In this document: piece by piece, positions 19,398 to 28,381 of the stretch
How positions within the stretch are numbered: position 1 is the first letter of the stretch
Layout: every line of letters starts with the position of its first letter
DNA from: Nocardia jejuensis NBRC 103114
GTDB lineage: Bacteria; Actinomycetota; Actinomycetes; Mycobacteriales; Mycobacteriaceae
Direction of reading: 5' to 3'
Length of the DNA stretch: 64,000 nt
NCBI RefSeq assembly: GCF_001613145.1
Contig: NZ_BDBU01000039.1
Location: 57,093-121,092 of the forward strand
Notes under the pieces: generated by a model
The model's input: the letters and a program-made list of their open reading frames with translations, nothing else
Database searches by the model: none
Told to the model about the DNA's origin: nothing
Program-made: the position numbers and the translations under genes

Positions 19398-19688
19398 TCA
19401 AACTCGCCCGAAGTCGCGATGCCGGGCGGACGTGTCCCCGCAACCGCCTGAATCGGCGTGCCCGGCAGATCATCCGCGCGGGCTGCCCGCCGCGCGCTGG
19501 GCAAGACCTGGCGTGCGTGTGCCGCTGAGGAAGCTCGGGAGGTATCCGGCCACCCCCCATCGTGTCCGACGCCCGGTTCGCGCAGCGTGTTCGCGACCGG
19601 CACCCCGAATACCGACCCCACCCTCGCCCTCACCCGGTGCCCGGCGATGCCCGGAGTCTCGGGTCCGGGATCCGACATGCGCCTGGAA

Positions 19689-20279
19689 TCAGTCCCTCGG
19701 GGCCAGGACCTGGTCCACGAGGCCGTAGGCCAATGCCGACTCGGGTGTGAATACGCGATCCCGATCGGTGTCGCGGCGCAGGGTTTCCAGGGTCTGGGAG
19801 GTGTGCTTGGCGAGGATGGCTTCGATCTCCGCGCGCATTCGGACCACCTCGTCCGCCTGCAGGATCAGATCGGGGATGGTGCCCCGCCCGCTGGCGGTGG
19901 GCTGGTGCAGGACCACACGGGCGTGCGGGAGCATCGTGCGCCGACCGGTCGCGCCGCCGGCCAGCAGCACCGCGCCGACCGAGATCGCTTGGCCGACACA
20001 GGTTGTCGCCACCGGCGAGGAGATGTGCTGCATGGTGTCGTAGACCGCGAGCATCGCAGACAGATCGCCGCCCTCGCAATTGATGTAGAGGTTGACCTCC
20101 TGGCCGGGGCTGTCCGCGTCCAGGTGCAGCAGCTGTGCGATCAGCGCGTTGGCCACCCCCGAATCGATGGGCGTGCCGAGGTAGACGATGCGCTCGGTCA
20201 GCAGATGGGAGTAGACGTCCATGATCCGCTCACCGCGCGGATGCTGGGCTATGACATTGGGAATCGTGTAGCTGCTCAT
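19689..20279 (-). CDS. second-set ClpP protease subunit (promoter-distal)
   Basis: A 196-residue ClpP peptidase. The Ser nucleophile is in VGQAISVGAVLLAGG, the His in ARVVLHQP and the Asp in RRDTDRDR, so the triad is complete. Family landmarks ERIVYLGTPI and YINCEGGDL are present; the Cys in place of the usual Ser in YINSPGG is unusual. It differs clearly from ClpP2 of the clpX locus in this window and so is a ClpP3/P4-type paralogue. ATG 20279 follows GGAGAGGA. It lies 55 bases after the other paralogue on the same strand; the two should form a hetero-tetradecamer, by analogy with ClpP1P2. Confidence 0.88.
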   Translation of the reverse strand: MSSYTIPNVIAQHPRGERIMDVYSHLLTERIVYLGTPIDSGVANALIAQLLHLDADSPGQEVNLYINCEGGDLSAMLAVYDTMQHISSPVATTCVGQAISVGAVLLAGGATGRRTMLPHARVVLHQPTASGRGTIPDLILQADEVVRMRAEIEAILAKHTSQTLETLRRDTDRDRVFTPESALAYGLVDQVLAPRD

Positions 20280-20334
20280 CGGATGTCCTCTCCGCGGGAG
20301 TGCGGCTGATGGGTGAATGCGTTGCCGCGCGGGA

Positions 20335-20940
20335 TCACTGGTTGATGCCGACCCGGTGGCGCTGCGGGACGACCTGCCAGAAGGATTCGACGATGCCGTC
20401 GATGAACCCGTACTCCTTGGCCTGCGCCGCGGTGAACCAGCGATCGTGCAGCGAGTCCTCGTAGATCTGGTCGTACGGCTGGCCGGTGTCCTGCGCGATC
20501 AGTCCGAGCACCACCTGCACGGTGTGCCGCAGATCGTCGGCCTGCACCTCGACCTCCACGGCGCTGCCGCCGATCCCGGCCGACCCCTGATGCATGAGGA
20601 TGCGGGCGTGCGGGAGCGCGAACCGCTTTCCCGGAGTCCCGGAGGACAGCAGGAACTGTCCTGCGCTGCAGGCCAATCCGAGCGCCAGGGTGGAGACCTC
20701 GCACGGAATCAGCCGGATCACGTCACGGATGGCCAGCATGGCCGGGACCGATCCGCCGGGCGAATGGATCCACAGCGAGATCGGGGTGTCGGGGTCCTCG
20801 GCCGCGAGGGTGAGCAGCTGCGTCATCAGCAGCGTGCCGTTGTCGTCGTCGAGTCCGCCGTCCAGCACCAGAACACGACGGGTGAACAGTTGTTCTCGGG
20901 TGCGCCAGTTGAACATCGGCGTCTTGTCGTCGTTTGCCAT
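20335..20940 (-). CDS. second-set ClpP protease subunit (promoter-proximal)
   Basis: A 201-residue ClpP-family protein. It has SLWIHSPGGSVPAMLAI, the nucleophile region LGLACSAGQFLLSSG, HARILMHQG with the catalytic His (the usual Pro is Gly), and EDSLHDRWF where the catalytic Asp is expected. The N-terminal extension MANDDKTPMFNWRTREQLF is longer than in ClpP1. It resembles ClpP1 more than ClpP2, so this operon repeats the P1-P2 order. ATG 20940 was chosen; the longer frame would run through a 38-bp palindrome. First gene of the two-gene operon. Confidence 0.86.
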   Translation of the reverse strand: MANDDKTPMFNWRTREQLFTRRVLVLDGGLDDDNGTLLMTQLLTLAAEDPDTPISLWIHSPGGSVPAMLAIRDVIRLIPCEVSTLALGLACSAGQFLLSSGTPGKRFALPHARILMHQGSAGIGGSAVEVEVQADDLRHTVQVVLGLIAQDTGQPYDQIYEDSLHDRWFTAAQAKEYGFIDGIVESFWQVVPQRHRVGINQ

Positions 20941-20977
20941 GAGTCCACGGTGCACCGAGCGGACCCTCGATTTCGCC

Positions 20978-21015
20978 CCACGCTGCTGTGAGCGGATCCG
21001 CTCACAGCAGCGTGG
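20978..21015. promoter_or_regulatory. 38-bp perfect palindrome, candidate clpP operator
   Basis: A perfect inverted repeat without a spacer, half-site CCACGCTGCTGTGAGCGGA, centred 56 bases upstream of the clpP ATG at 20940. pepN already has its own terminator, so this is better placed as an operator or leader hairpin of the clpP pair. The inner GCTGTGAGCG also occurs upstream of clpP1 at 50357-50366. Confidence 0.6.
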
Positions 21016-21206
21016 ATCTGGGAGCGGTGTGGATCTCACCTCGGTGTGGATGCCGAGCGCCGGATTCGGGGGTCATCTCTCGTGCGCGCCAGGCTGTCGA
21101 CACCGGAGCGCGGTCTCGGCGTATGCGTCGCGCTCGGGGTCGCCGTATGCCGCCGTGCTTGCGGTAGCCGAGGTATCCGACCGGGGCGAGGTGTCGAAGA
21201 CGACCG

Positions 21207-21236
21207 TGGCCCTTCCCGCCGAAACGGGAAGGGCCA
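21207..21236 (-). terminator. pepN terminator hairpin
   Basis: Perfect 12-bp stem TGGCCCTTCCCG / CGGGAAGGGCCA with a six-base loop, 13 bases beyond the pepN stop on the minus strand. Confidence 0.75.
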
Positions 21237-21249
21237 CAGGTGTTCTCGG

Positions 21250-23838
21250 CTATCGGGCGTCGAAGGCGCGGGCGCGCAGGGAGCGCTCGATGCCCGCCTT
21301 GCCCTCGACCACCAGGCGGCGCAGGGCCGGCGGGTGGTCGCCGTCGAGGAACCTGTCGGCGATGCTCACCGCGTCCTCGGTGATGGCCCAGTGCGGGTAC
21401 AGGCCGATGACGACGGTCTGGGCCACCTCGCTGGAGCGCCGGTCCCACACCGCGGGGATGTCGGCGAAGTAGCGCTCGACGTACGAGCCGAGCAGCTCGT
21501 CCTGACCGGCCGGAGCGAAGCCGGTGACGATCGCCCGAGCGGTGATGTTGGCGACGGTGTCGTCGTTCATCACCGTGTTCCAGGCCGCTTCCTTGACCGC
21601 GCTCTGGGGCCGGGCGGTGGCGGCGGCAGCGGCGTGGCGGCGGCCCGCGGCGGTGGGGTCGCGCTCCAATTCGCTGTCGATGACCGGGGTTTCGACGCCG
21701 TCGGCATCGATGTCACCGGCCGCGGCCAGCGCCTGGACGAGCCGCCAGCGCAGATCGGTGTCCACCTCGAGGCCGGGCAGGCCCGCGGCGGGATCGGCCG
21801 CGAGGATCTGCCGCAGCACCTCGGTGTGCCGGGCCGAAGGACGCGCGCCGATGAGCGCGTTGACGAAGGCCAGTTGCTGGTCCGAACCCGCGGCGGCGGC
21901 CCGTGCCAGTTCCAGCAGGCGGTCGGCGAACGCGGGCCAGCCGCTGCGCTGTGCCCATTCCGGATCGGCGTACGCGCCCAGGGCGGTCTGGGCCTGCATG
22001 AGAAGCCTTTGCACCACGCCGATTTCGGTCTCCGCGCCGACGCCGCTCTGGATCAGGGCGACGAAATCGCGGGCCCGCATCTCGGCCTGGCGGGTCATCT
22101 CCCAGGCCGCGGACCAGGCGAGGGTACGCGGGAGCGGCTCGGCGATATCGGCGATGCGCGCCACCACGGTGTCGAGGGAGTCGCTGTCCAGGCGGACCGA
22201 GCAGTAGGTGAGGTCGTCGTCGTTGACCAGCACCAGCTTGCCGCGCGGGACGCCGACCAGTTCCGGCACCTCGGTGCGCTCGACGGCCTCGACATCGAGC
22301 TCGATGCGCTTGGTGCGCACCAGCTTTCCGTCCTGATCGTCGTAGATGCCGATGGCCAGGCGGTGCACGCGGCGCTCACCGGCGCCGGGCTGTGCGCCCT
22401 CCTGCACGACGGTGAACGAGCCGTAGTTGCCCTCGGCGTCCACGGTGAAGTCCGGGCGCAGGATGTTCAGGCCGGTGGTCTTGAGCCACTGCGCGCCCCA
22501 GTCGGACAGGTCGCGGCCCGAGGCCTTCTCCAGCGCTCCGACCAGATCACCGAAAGTGGCGTTGCCGTAGGCATGTTCGGCGAAGTAGTCGCGCAGACCC
22601 GCCATGAACGGCTCCTGGCCGACGTAGGCCACCAGCTGCTTGAGCACCGAAGCGCCCTTGGCATAGGTGATTCCGTCGAAGTTCACCTCGACCGCGGCCA
22701 GATCCGGGATGTCCGCGGCGATCGGATGCGTGGAGGGCAGCTGATCCTGCCGGTACGCCCAGGACTTCTCCACATTCGCGAAAGTGGTCCAGGCATTGGT
22801 GTATTCGGTCGCGTTCACCTGGCACAGCACCGAGGCGAAGGTCGCGAACGACTCGTTCAACCACAGGTCGTCCCACCACTTCATGGTGACCAGGTCGCCG
22901 AACCACATGTGCGCCATCTCGTGCAGCACGGTCTCGCAGCGGCGCTCGTAGGAGGCGCGGGTGACCTTGGAGCGGAAGACGTAATCCTCCAGGAAGGTGA
23001 CCGCGCCCGCGTTCTCCATTGCGCCCGCGTTGAATTCGGGGACGAAGAGCTGGTCGTACTTGCCGAAGGCGTACGGAACGCCGAAATTCTCGTGGTAGAA
23101 ACCGAAGCCCTGCTTCGTCTCGGTGAAAAGCCGCTCGGCGTCCATGAATTCGGCGAGCGAGGCGCGGCAGTAGATGCCCAGCGGGATCTCGCCGTGCGAA
23201 TCGCTGTAGCTGTCGGTCCATTTCGCGTACGGTCCGGCGATCAGGGCCACCAGGTAGGTGCTCATGCGCGGCGTGGTCGCGAAGGTGTGCTCGAGCACGG
23301 TGCCGATCTTGCGACTGGCGGTGATCGCACCGTTGGAGATGACCTCCCAGTCCTCCGGCGCGGTGACCCGCACGTCGTAGGTCGCCTTGAGGTCGGGCTG
23401 GTCGAAGCAGGCGAACATGCGCTTGCAGTCGGCGGTTTCGAACTGCGAGTACAGGTAGACCTTGTTGTCGGTCGGGTCGACGAAACGGTGCAGGCCCTCG
23501 CCGGTGTTCGAGTACTCACCGTCGGCCTCGACCACGAGGGTGTTGTGCTCGGCCAGCCCGGGCAGGGTCAGCCCCTGGGACTCGTCGTAGCCGGTGACGT
23601 CGAGCGCCGTGCCGTTCAGCACCGCCGAGCGGATGCCCGCGCCGACGAAATCGATGAAGGTCTGCCCGCCGGGAGTCGCCGTGAACGTCACCGTCGAGCG
23701 CGTGAAGAAGCGATCGTTGCGCGGAGCGTCGGCGCTGGTGGGCTGCCCGGTCAGATCCAATTCGACGCGATAGTTCTCCACCTGGACCGTCGCTGCGCGT
23801 TCGATCGCCTGCTCGCGGGTGAGATTCGGTGCGGACAA
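21250..23838 (-). CDS. pepN: aminopeptidase N (M1 family)
   Basis: An 862-residue M1 zinc aminopeptidase that removes N-terminal residues from peptides in the cytosol. The exopeptidase motif GAMEN lies in EFNAGAMENAGAVTF, and the zinc site is HEMAH followed by NESF 18 residues later. The C-terminal ERAP1-like helical domain is full length. Start is TTG 23838, preceded by AAGGAG with five-base spacing. It corresponds to Rv2467 in the conserved neighbourhood, but here an HTH gene and a clpP pair separate it from the DUF5130 gene. Confidence 0.93.
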   Translation of the reverse strand: MSAPNLTREQAIERAATVQVENYRVELDLTGQPTSADAPRNDRFFTRSTVTFTATPGGQTFIDFVGAGIRSAVLNGTALDVTGYDESQGLTLPGLAEHNTLVVEADGEYSNTGEGLHRFVDPTDNKVYLYSQFETADCKRMFACFDQPDLKATYDVRVTAPEDWEVISNGAITASRKIGTVLEHTFATTPRMSTYLVALIAGPYAKWTDSYSDSHGEIPLGIYCRASLAEFMDAERLFTETKQGFGFYHENFGVPYAFGKYDQLFVPEFNAGAMENAGAVTFLEDYVFRSKVTRASYERRCETVLHEMAHMWFGDLVTMKWWDDLWLNESFATFASVLCQVNATEYTNAWTTFANVEKSWAYRQDQLPSTHPIAADIPDLAAVEVNFDGITYAKGASVLKQLVAYVGQEPFMAGLRDYFAEHAYGNATFGDLVGALEKASGRDLSDWGAQWLKTTGLNILRPDFTVDAEGNYGSFTVVQEGAQPGAGERRVHRLAIGIYDDQDGKLVRTKRIELDVEAVERTEVPELVGVPRGKLVLVNDDDLTYCSVRLDSDSLDTVVARIADIAEPLPRTLAWSAAWEMTRQAEMRARDFVALIQSGVGAETEIGVVQRLLMQAQTALGAYADPEWAQRSGWPAFADRLLELARAAAAGSDQQLAFVNALIGARPSARHTEVLRQILAADPAAGLPGLEVDTDLRWRLVQALAAAGDIDADGVETPVIDSELERDPTAAGRRHAAAAATARPQSAVKEAAWNTVMNDDTVANITARAIVTGFAPAGQDELLGSYVERYFADIPAVWDRRSSEVAQTVVIGLYPHWAITEDAVSIADRFLDGDHPPALRRLVVEGKAGIERSLRARAFDAR

Positions 23839-24156
23839 GGGGGCTCCTTAGCTTCTAAAGAGAACTGATTGCCGTGCGGTGAAGCGACGTCGTGGGCGGC
23901 GCTGCCCGCTGTCGTTCGCTGCGCCTCCACCCGGACGTCGGTCCGGAACGATTCTCCACGCGATGTGCGGGCGGGGGCGCGCCGTTGCCCACAATGCCAC
24001 GTCGCCGGATCCGGTGGCGCCCGCATTACCCGCCCGCTCGGTTCCGCCCGGGTGGCCGGGCGCGGGAAAAGAGCGGGTGCGGGCGGGTTCGCGGCCCTCG
24101 GTAGGCTGTGCGGCGGCGGTCGGTCGTGATCGTCGGGCCCAGTACGAGGAGGACCG
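23839..24156. other. divergent promoter region pepN / purC
   Basis: A 318-base interval between the divergent pepN and purC starts. AAGGAG of pepN is at the left edge, and the purC Shine-Dalgarno GAGGAGG is near 24146. A TAGGCT hexamer at 24102 could be the purC -10 element. No gene or repeat recognised. Confidence 0.45.
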
Positions 24157-24993
24157 TTGAAGCACATCCACGCCGGCAAGGTGCGCGATCTGTACGAGGA
24201 CGGCGATTCGCTGATCCTGGTCGCCTCCGATCGGGTGTCGGTGTACGACGTGGTCCTGCCGACGCCGGTCCCGGACAAGGGCGCGCTGCTCACCCAGCTG
24301 TCCAACTGGTGGTTCGGCTTCTTCGCCGACGTGCCCAATCACATCCTGTCCACCACCGACGTGCCCGCGGAGTTCGCGGGCCGCGGTGTGCGGGTCAAGC
24401 CGCTGAAGATGCTGAAGGTGGAGTGCGTCGCGCGCGGCTACCTGACCGGCGGCGGGCTGCGCGAGTACCAGAGCACCGGCACGGTGTCCGGAATCGCGCT
24501 GCCGCCGGGCCTGCGTGACGGCGACAAGCTGCCCGAACCGATCTTCACCCCCAGCACCAAGGCCGACGAGGGGCACGACGAGCCCATCTCCTTCGCCGAC
24601 GTGGTGAACCAGGAGGGTCGCGAGGTCGCCGAGCGGCTGCGCGATCTGACCCTGGACCTGTACGCGCGCGGCGCCGAGCACGCCGCGGCGCGCGGTGTCA
24701 TCATCGCCGACACGAAGATCGAACTCGGCTGGGACGGAGACGTTCTCACCGTCGGCGACGAGGTCCTCACCTCCGATTCCTCCCGCTTCTGGCCCGCCGA
24801 CAGCTATGAGCCCGGCCGCCCGCAGGCCTCGTTCGACAAGCAGTACGTGCGCGACTGGTCCACCGCCACCGGCTGGAACAAGGAGTACCCGGGCCCCGAG
24901 CTCCCCGCCGAGGTCGTCGAGGTGACGCGCCAGAAGTACGTCCAGGCCTACGAATTGATCACCGGCAACACCTGGAACGGCGTCGAGAAGTAG
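24157..24993 (+). CDS. purC: phosphoribosylaminoimidazole-succinocarboxamide synthase
   Basis: A 278-residue SAICAR synthetase, which ligates aspartate to CAIR with ATP in purine biosynthesis. Motifs include GKVRDLYEDGDSLILVASDR near the N-terminus, ARGYLTGGGLREYQSTGTV, STKADEGHDEPIS and the second signature ADTKIELGWD, with EVLTSDSSRFWP after it. Start is TTG 24157 with GAGGAGG about six bases upstream; the protein then opens directly at the conserved HAGKVRDLY. A hairpin downstream separates it from a convergent flavoprotein gene. No other purine gene is in the window. Confidence 0.95.
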   Translation: MKHIHAGKVRDLYEDGDSLILVASDRVSVYDVVLPTPVPDKGALLTQLSNWWFGFFADVPNHILSTTDVPAEFAGRGVRVKPLKMLKVECVARGYLTGGGLREYQSTGTVSGIALPPGLRDGDKLPEPIFTPSTKADEGHDEPISFADVVNQEGREVAERLRDLTLDLYARGAEHAAARGVIIADTKIELGWDGDVLTVGDEVLTSDSSRFWPADSYEPGRPQASFDKQYVRDWSTATGWNKEYPGPELPAEVVEVTRQKYVQAYELITGNTWNGVEK

Positions 24994-25027
24994 CGGCGGC
25001 TCGCTCCCTCGAACCCGCACCCGCCGT

Positions 25028-25059
25028 CCGTCCGCGCGCCTGAACCGGTGCGCGGACGG
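25028..25059. terminator. hairpin after purC, between convergent genes
   Basis: 10-bp perfect stem CCGTCCGCGC / GCGCGGACGG with a 12-base loop, 34 bases after the purC stop. It could serve both convergent transcripts. Confidence 0.65.
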
Positions 25060-25089
25060 TGCGTGAGTGCTGCTCTGCCTCCGGCATAT

Positions 25090-25773
25090 TCAGGCCGAAA
25101 CCCGATCGCCGGCGAGGAAATCGTCGACGATCGTGCTCGCGCGAGCTTCCAGCGCGGAGTACTGGGCCTCGCGCTCCGCGCCGGTGACCGCGTCCCCGAT
25201 CAGGAGCTGACCCTGGGCGTCGAGGCGCTGCGGGCGCTCTTCCGCGTCCGGCAGGATGCCGATCCGGGAGTCGGTGAAACCGCAGTAGTAGGCGACGCCC
25301 GCGCTGAGCTGGCCTTCCAGGGCGGTGTGCATCAGGGGGGTGATGGCGTCGTCCTCGGCGGCGCCGGCGAGGCCGAGCCAGAGCATGCGCTTGCCGGCCA
25401 GGCGGGGCTTGCTGCGGCCGTAGGCGAAGCCGTAGTTCCAGACGCGGTCGATCCAGCCCTTGAGCAGGGCGGGCGGGGCCACCCAGTAGATCGGGAAGAC
25501 GGCGATCACGATGTCGGCGGCCAGGATTCGGCGCATGTGATCCTCGACCTCGGGGGAGTAGGTCTTCTCGCGGTCGTTCCAGTCGGGCTGATCGGCGAGG
25601 GTCATGCGCGGGTCGAAGCCTTCGGTGTGCAGATCGAGCAGATCGATCGCGTAACCCGACGCCTCCAGTTGCCGGACGGTGCGACGGGCGATGTGCGCGG
25701 TCAGCGAATCGGCGCGGTGGTGCGCGAGCACGACGAGGGCGGTGCGGGAGCGATCGGTGAGGTCGGATGTCAT
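25090..25773 (-). CDS. flavodoxin-fold NAD(P)H oxidoreductase (quinone reductase-like)
   Basis: A 227-residue protein of the flavodoxin-2 family (NQO1/MdaB/KefF type). The N-terminal TALVVLAHHRADSLTAHIA forms the FMN/FAD phosphate loop. IVIAVFPIYWVAPPALLKGW is the characteristic PxYW-type segment, and WNYGFAYG follows near residue 128. It should be a two-electron NAD(P)H:quinone or nitro-compound reductase in the cytosol. ATG 25773 has AGGAGA upstream. It is divergent from an AraC-type regulator 118 bases away, which may control it. Confidence 0.82.
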   Translation of the reverse strand: MTSDLTDRSRTALVVLAHHRADSLTAHIARRTVRQLEASGYAIDLLDLHTEGFDPRMTLADQPDWNDREKTYSPEVEDHMRRILAADIVIAVFPIYWVAPPALLKGWIDRVWNYGFAYGRSKPRLAGKRMLWLGLAGAAEDDAITPLMHTALEGQLSAGVAYYCGFTDSRIGILPDAEERPQRLDAQGQLLIGDAVTGAEREAQYSALEARASTIVDDFLAGDRVSA

Positions 25774-25891
25774 GACGCTGTCTCCTGGCTGGCGTGGTCC
25801 GTGTCGGTCGATATCCAGTAGACCGGGGATGTGGTGGACGATCCATGGGGGAAACCCTCCGATCGATAGGAGTTCGTCTACGCTGGATCGG

Positions 25892-26818
25892 GTGGACCCC
25901 TTGAGTCAGCTGCTGAGCGGTATCCGTGCCGAAGGGTCGGTCGTCAGCCACGCCGTGCTGGAAGCGCCCTGGACGATCCGATTCGCGGACCGCGCACCCA
26001 TGACCATGGTGACCGTGTTGCGCGGCCGGGGCACGCTGGTGCTGTCGGACGGCTCGCGCACCCCGCTCTCCGCGGGCGATACCGCCATCGTGCGGGTACC
26101 CGAGCCGTTCCACTTCGCCGATGACGCCGACTCGATCGGCGGGCCGCACAACGAATACGAGATCGCCTGCTTCGGGCCCGACAGTGGCTGCGCCGCAGAG
26201 GATTTGAGCGGCATCCGCTGGGGCAGCGACTCGGCGGACACGACCGCCCTGCTCGTCGGTGCCTATCGCACCTGTGCGCTGCGGCACGAGCGGCTCATGC
26301 GTGTGCTGCCCCCGGTCCTGGTGGTCACCGACGATCCCGGTGAGGCCTGCGCCTGGATGGAAGCCGTTGCGATGCAGGCGGTATCGCGCAGCGCCGGTTC
26401 ACAGGCGATGATGGACCGCCTCCTGGACTGGGGGCTGGTCTGCACCCTGCAGGCGTGGTTCGAACAAGCGGGCTCCGAAGCGCCGACCTGGTATCGCGGT
26501 ATGAACGATCCGATCGTGGCCGCCGCCCTGCAGGCCATCCACTCCAAGCCGGCCGCGCCCTGGACGGTGGCGACCCTCGCCGCCGAATCCGGTGTCTCCC
26601 GAGCGCTTTTCGCCAAGCGCTTCGCCGTCCTGATGGGGAACCCGCCGCTGGCCTACCTCACCGAGATCCGCATGGACGAGGCCGAGGAACTGCTGTCCCG
26701 TTCCGATCTGACGGTCGCTCAGATCGCCAGATCCGTCGGCTACGCCGATGCTTTCGGCTTCAGCGCCGCCTTCAAACGCCATCGGGGCATGAGCCCCACC
26801 GTTTTCCGCGCCGCCTGA
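25892..26818 (+). CDS. AraC-family regulator with cupin sensor domain
   Basis: A 308-residue regulator with an N-terminal cupin-6 sensor domain (about residues 1-180, VTVLRGRGTLVLSDGSRTPL then AGDTAIVRVPEPFHFADD) and two C-terminal AraC helix-turn-helices (about 225-308, including TVATLAAESGVSRALFAKRF and TVAQIARSVGYADAFGFSAA). This combination often represses or activates a divergent oxidoreductase or transporter in response to reactive small molecules; here that is the flavoprotein at 25090-25773. The GTG 25892 start gives a protein opening VDPLSQLLSGIRAEGS, normal for the family; upstream in-frame sequence is antisense to the flavoprotein. Confidence 0.85.
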   Translation: MDPLSQLLSGIRAEGSVVSHAVLEAPWTIRFADRAPMTMVTVLRGRGTLVLSDGSRTPLSAGDTAIVRVPEPFHFADDADSIGGPHNEYEIACFGPDSGCAAEDLSGIRWGSDSADTTALLVGAYRTCALRHERLMRVLPPVLVVTDDPGEACAWMEAVAMQAVSRSAGSQAMMDRLLDWGLVCTLQAWFEQAGSEAPTWYRGMNDPIVAAALQAIHSKPAAPWTVATLAAESGVSRALFAKRFAVLMGNPPLAYLTEIRMDEAEELLSRSDLTVAQIARSVGYADAFGFSAAFKRHRGMSPTVFRAA

Positions 26819-27057
26819 GGGCCGACCCCGCCCGACCCCGCCCGGCCCCGCCCGACCCCGTTCGAGCCCGCTCGAGTTCAGCTGCCCGACCCGCCGCCCG
26901 AGCCTGCTCGAGTCTCACCCGCCCGAGTTCGGGCCTGACCCGCCGTGGTCCGATCGTCGAGCGGTGTGGGTGAATTGTCCGGTAGGCGTTCGGCCGTGAG
27001 TTCCAGACGTGTCCCCCCGCTCGACTGTGTTCGCCGAACCGGGGCAGGGACAGCGGG
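26819..27057. repeat. C-rich short-repeat intergenic region
   Basis: Interval between convergent genes, composed of degenerate repeats of CCCGACCCCG and CCGAGCTCG-like words (densest at 26821-26880). Simple-sequence DNA; a real hairpin terminator is not obvious. Confidence 0.5.
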
Positions 27058-28347
27058 TCAGGCGAGTTCGGGGTATTCCCCGGCTTCGCGGGCAGCACGC
27101 AACCGGGCGGCGCGCAGCATGAGGTAGTCGCGTTCGGGAGTGCTGCTGGTGCGACGGGCGGCGGCGATGTACGCGGCGATGGCGGCCTCGTGATCGCCCG
27201 CCATTTCGTGCAGGTGCCCGCGCACGGCATCGAGGCGATGGGTGCCGGTGAGCACCCCGTCGAGGCTGGCGGCGAGTTCGAGTCCCGCCTGCGGTCCCTG
27301 CACCTTCGCGGTGGCGACCGCGCGATTGAGGGTGACCATCGGGTTGTAGGCGACGCGTTCGAGAGCGTTGTACAGCAGCAGGATTCGCGGCCAGTCGGTC
27401 TCCTCGACACTGCGCGCCTGTGAGTGCAGGGCGGCGATCGCGGCCTGGATCTGGTACGGGCCGATGAGTCCGGCGGAGACCGAGGCGGTGGCCAGGCGCA
27501 CCCCCTCGATGATCAGATCGCGATCCCAGAGGCCGCGGTCCTGTTCGGACAGCGGGATCAACTCGCCCTGTGGACCGCTGCGCGCCGCCCGCCGGGCATC
27601 GGTGATCAACAGCATGGCCAGCAGCCCGGTCACCTCGGGGTCCTCCGGCAGCACCCGATGCAGCGCCCGGGTCAGGCGGATGGCCTCCGCTGCCAGATCC
27701 CCGCGCTGCAAACGGTGTCCGGTCGAGGTGGTGTGGCCCTCGGTGAAGATGACGTAGAGCACGTGCAGCACCGCGCCGACCCGGGCCCGCCATTCCCCGC
27801 GATAGCCGTCGGCGTCCGAGTCCGAGGGCATGGCGAAGGGCCGGTCGAGAGTGGCGAGCTTCTTCTTGGCACGTGTGATGCGTTGCGCCATGGTGCTTTC
27901 CGGAAGCAGGAAGGCCCGAGCGATCTCCTCGGTGGTGAGCCCGCCGACCGAGCGCAGCGTCAGGGCGACCGCGCTCGCCGGCGGCAGCGCCGGGTGGCAG
28001 CACAGGAAGAAAAGGGTCAGCGAATCGTCCCGATCGGGGTCCTCGATACCCGGAATCCCGGACTCCGCGGGCGCGCGGACATCACGAACGGCGTCGGCGG
28101 CCTCCCGATGTCGCCGCGCCACCTCCGCGCGGATCTGATCGATCAGTCGTCGTCCGGCGACCTGGATCAGCCAGCCGCGCGGATTGTCCGGGACTCCGTC
28201 GTCAGGCCACTGGGTCGCGGCCGCGAGCATGGCCTCCTGGAGTGCGTCCTCGGCGGCGTCGAAATCCCCGTAGCGGCGGACCAGCGCACCGAGGACCTGC
28301 GGTGCGAGCTCGCGCAGCAGGGACTCGGTGTCGGGAGCGGACATCAT
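27058..28347 (-). CDS. ECF sigma factor, ECF42 type with C-terminal TPR-like extension
   Basis: A 429-residue sigma factor. Sigma-2 (about residues 10-80, YGDFDAAEDALQEAMLAAAT) and sigma-4 (about 120-175, SVGGLTTEEIARAFLLPEST) occupy the first 180 residues. The remaining ~240 residues are a helical extension with WPRILLLYNALERVAYNPMV, as in ECF42 proteins. In that group the extension replaces an anti-sigma factor in controlling activity, and a DGPF (YCII) protein gene is the partner. That partner lies immediately upstream here. The start may be either of two adjacent ATG codons (28347 or 28344). Confidence 0.88.
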   Translation of the reverse strand: MMSAPDTESLLRELAPQVLGALVRRYGDFDAAEDALQEAMLAAATQWPDDGVPDNPRGWLIQVAGRRLIDQIRAEVARRHREAADAVRDVRAPAESGIPGIEDPDRDDSLTLFFLCCHPALPPASAVALTLRSVGGLTTEEIARAFLLPESTMAQRITRAKKKLATLDRPFAMPSDSDADGYRGEWRARVGAVLHVLYVIFTEGHTTSTGHRLQRGDLAAEAIRLTRALHRVLPEDPEVTGLLAMLLITDARRAARSGPQGELIPLSEQDRGLWDRDLIIEGVRLATASVSAGLIGPYQIQAAIAALHSQARSVEETDWPRILLLYNALERVAYNPMVTLNRAVATAKVQGPQAGLELAASLDGVLTGTHRLDAVRGHLHEMAGDHEAAIAAYIAAARRTSSTPERDYLMLRAARLRAAREAGEYPELA

Positions 28348-28381
28348 GCGTCGGTGACCGATTCGGTTGTCGGCGCCCGGA

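Larger units (their letters stand above)
20941..21249. other. promoter region of the second clpP operon and pepN 3' region
   Basis: Non-coding interval of 309 bases between two minus-strand units. It holds the pepN terminator (21207-21236) and a 38-bp perfect palindrome (20978-21015) just upstream of the clpP start. The bases between them have no recognisable gene. Confidence 0.6.

Noticed and set aside
26819..27057. Possible small coding genes in the C-rich interval
   Set aside because: Composition is simple repeats of CCCGACCCCG type; no start with a ribosome binding site and no protein-like composition.
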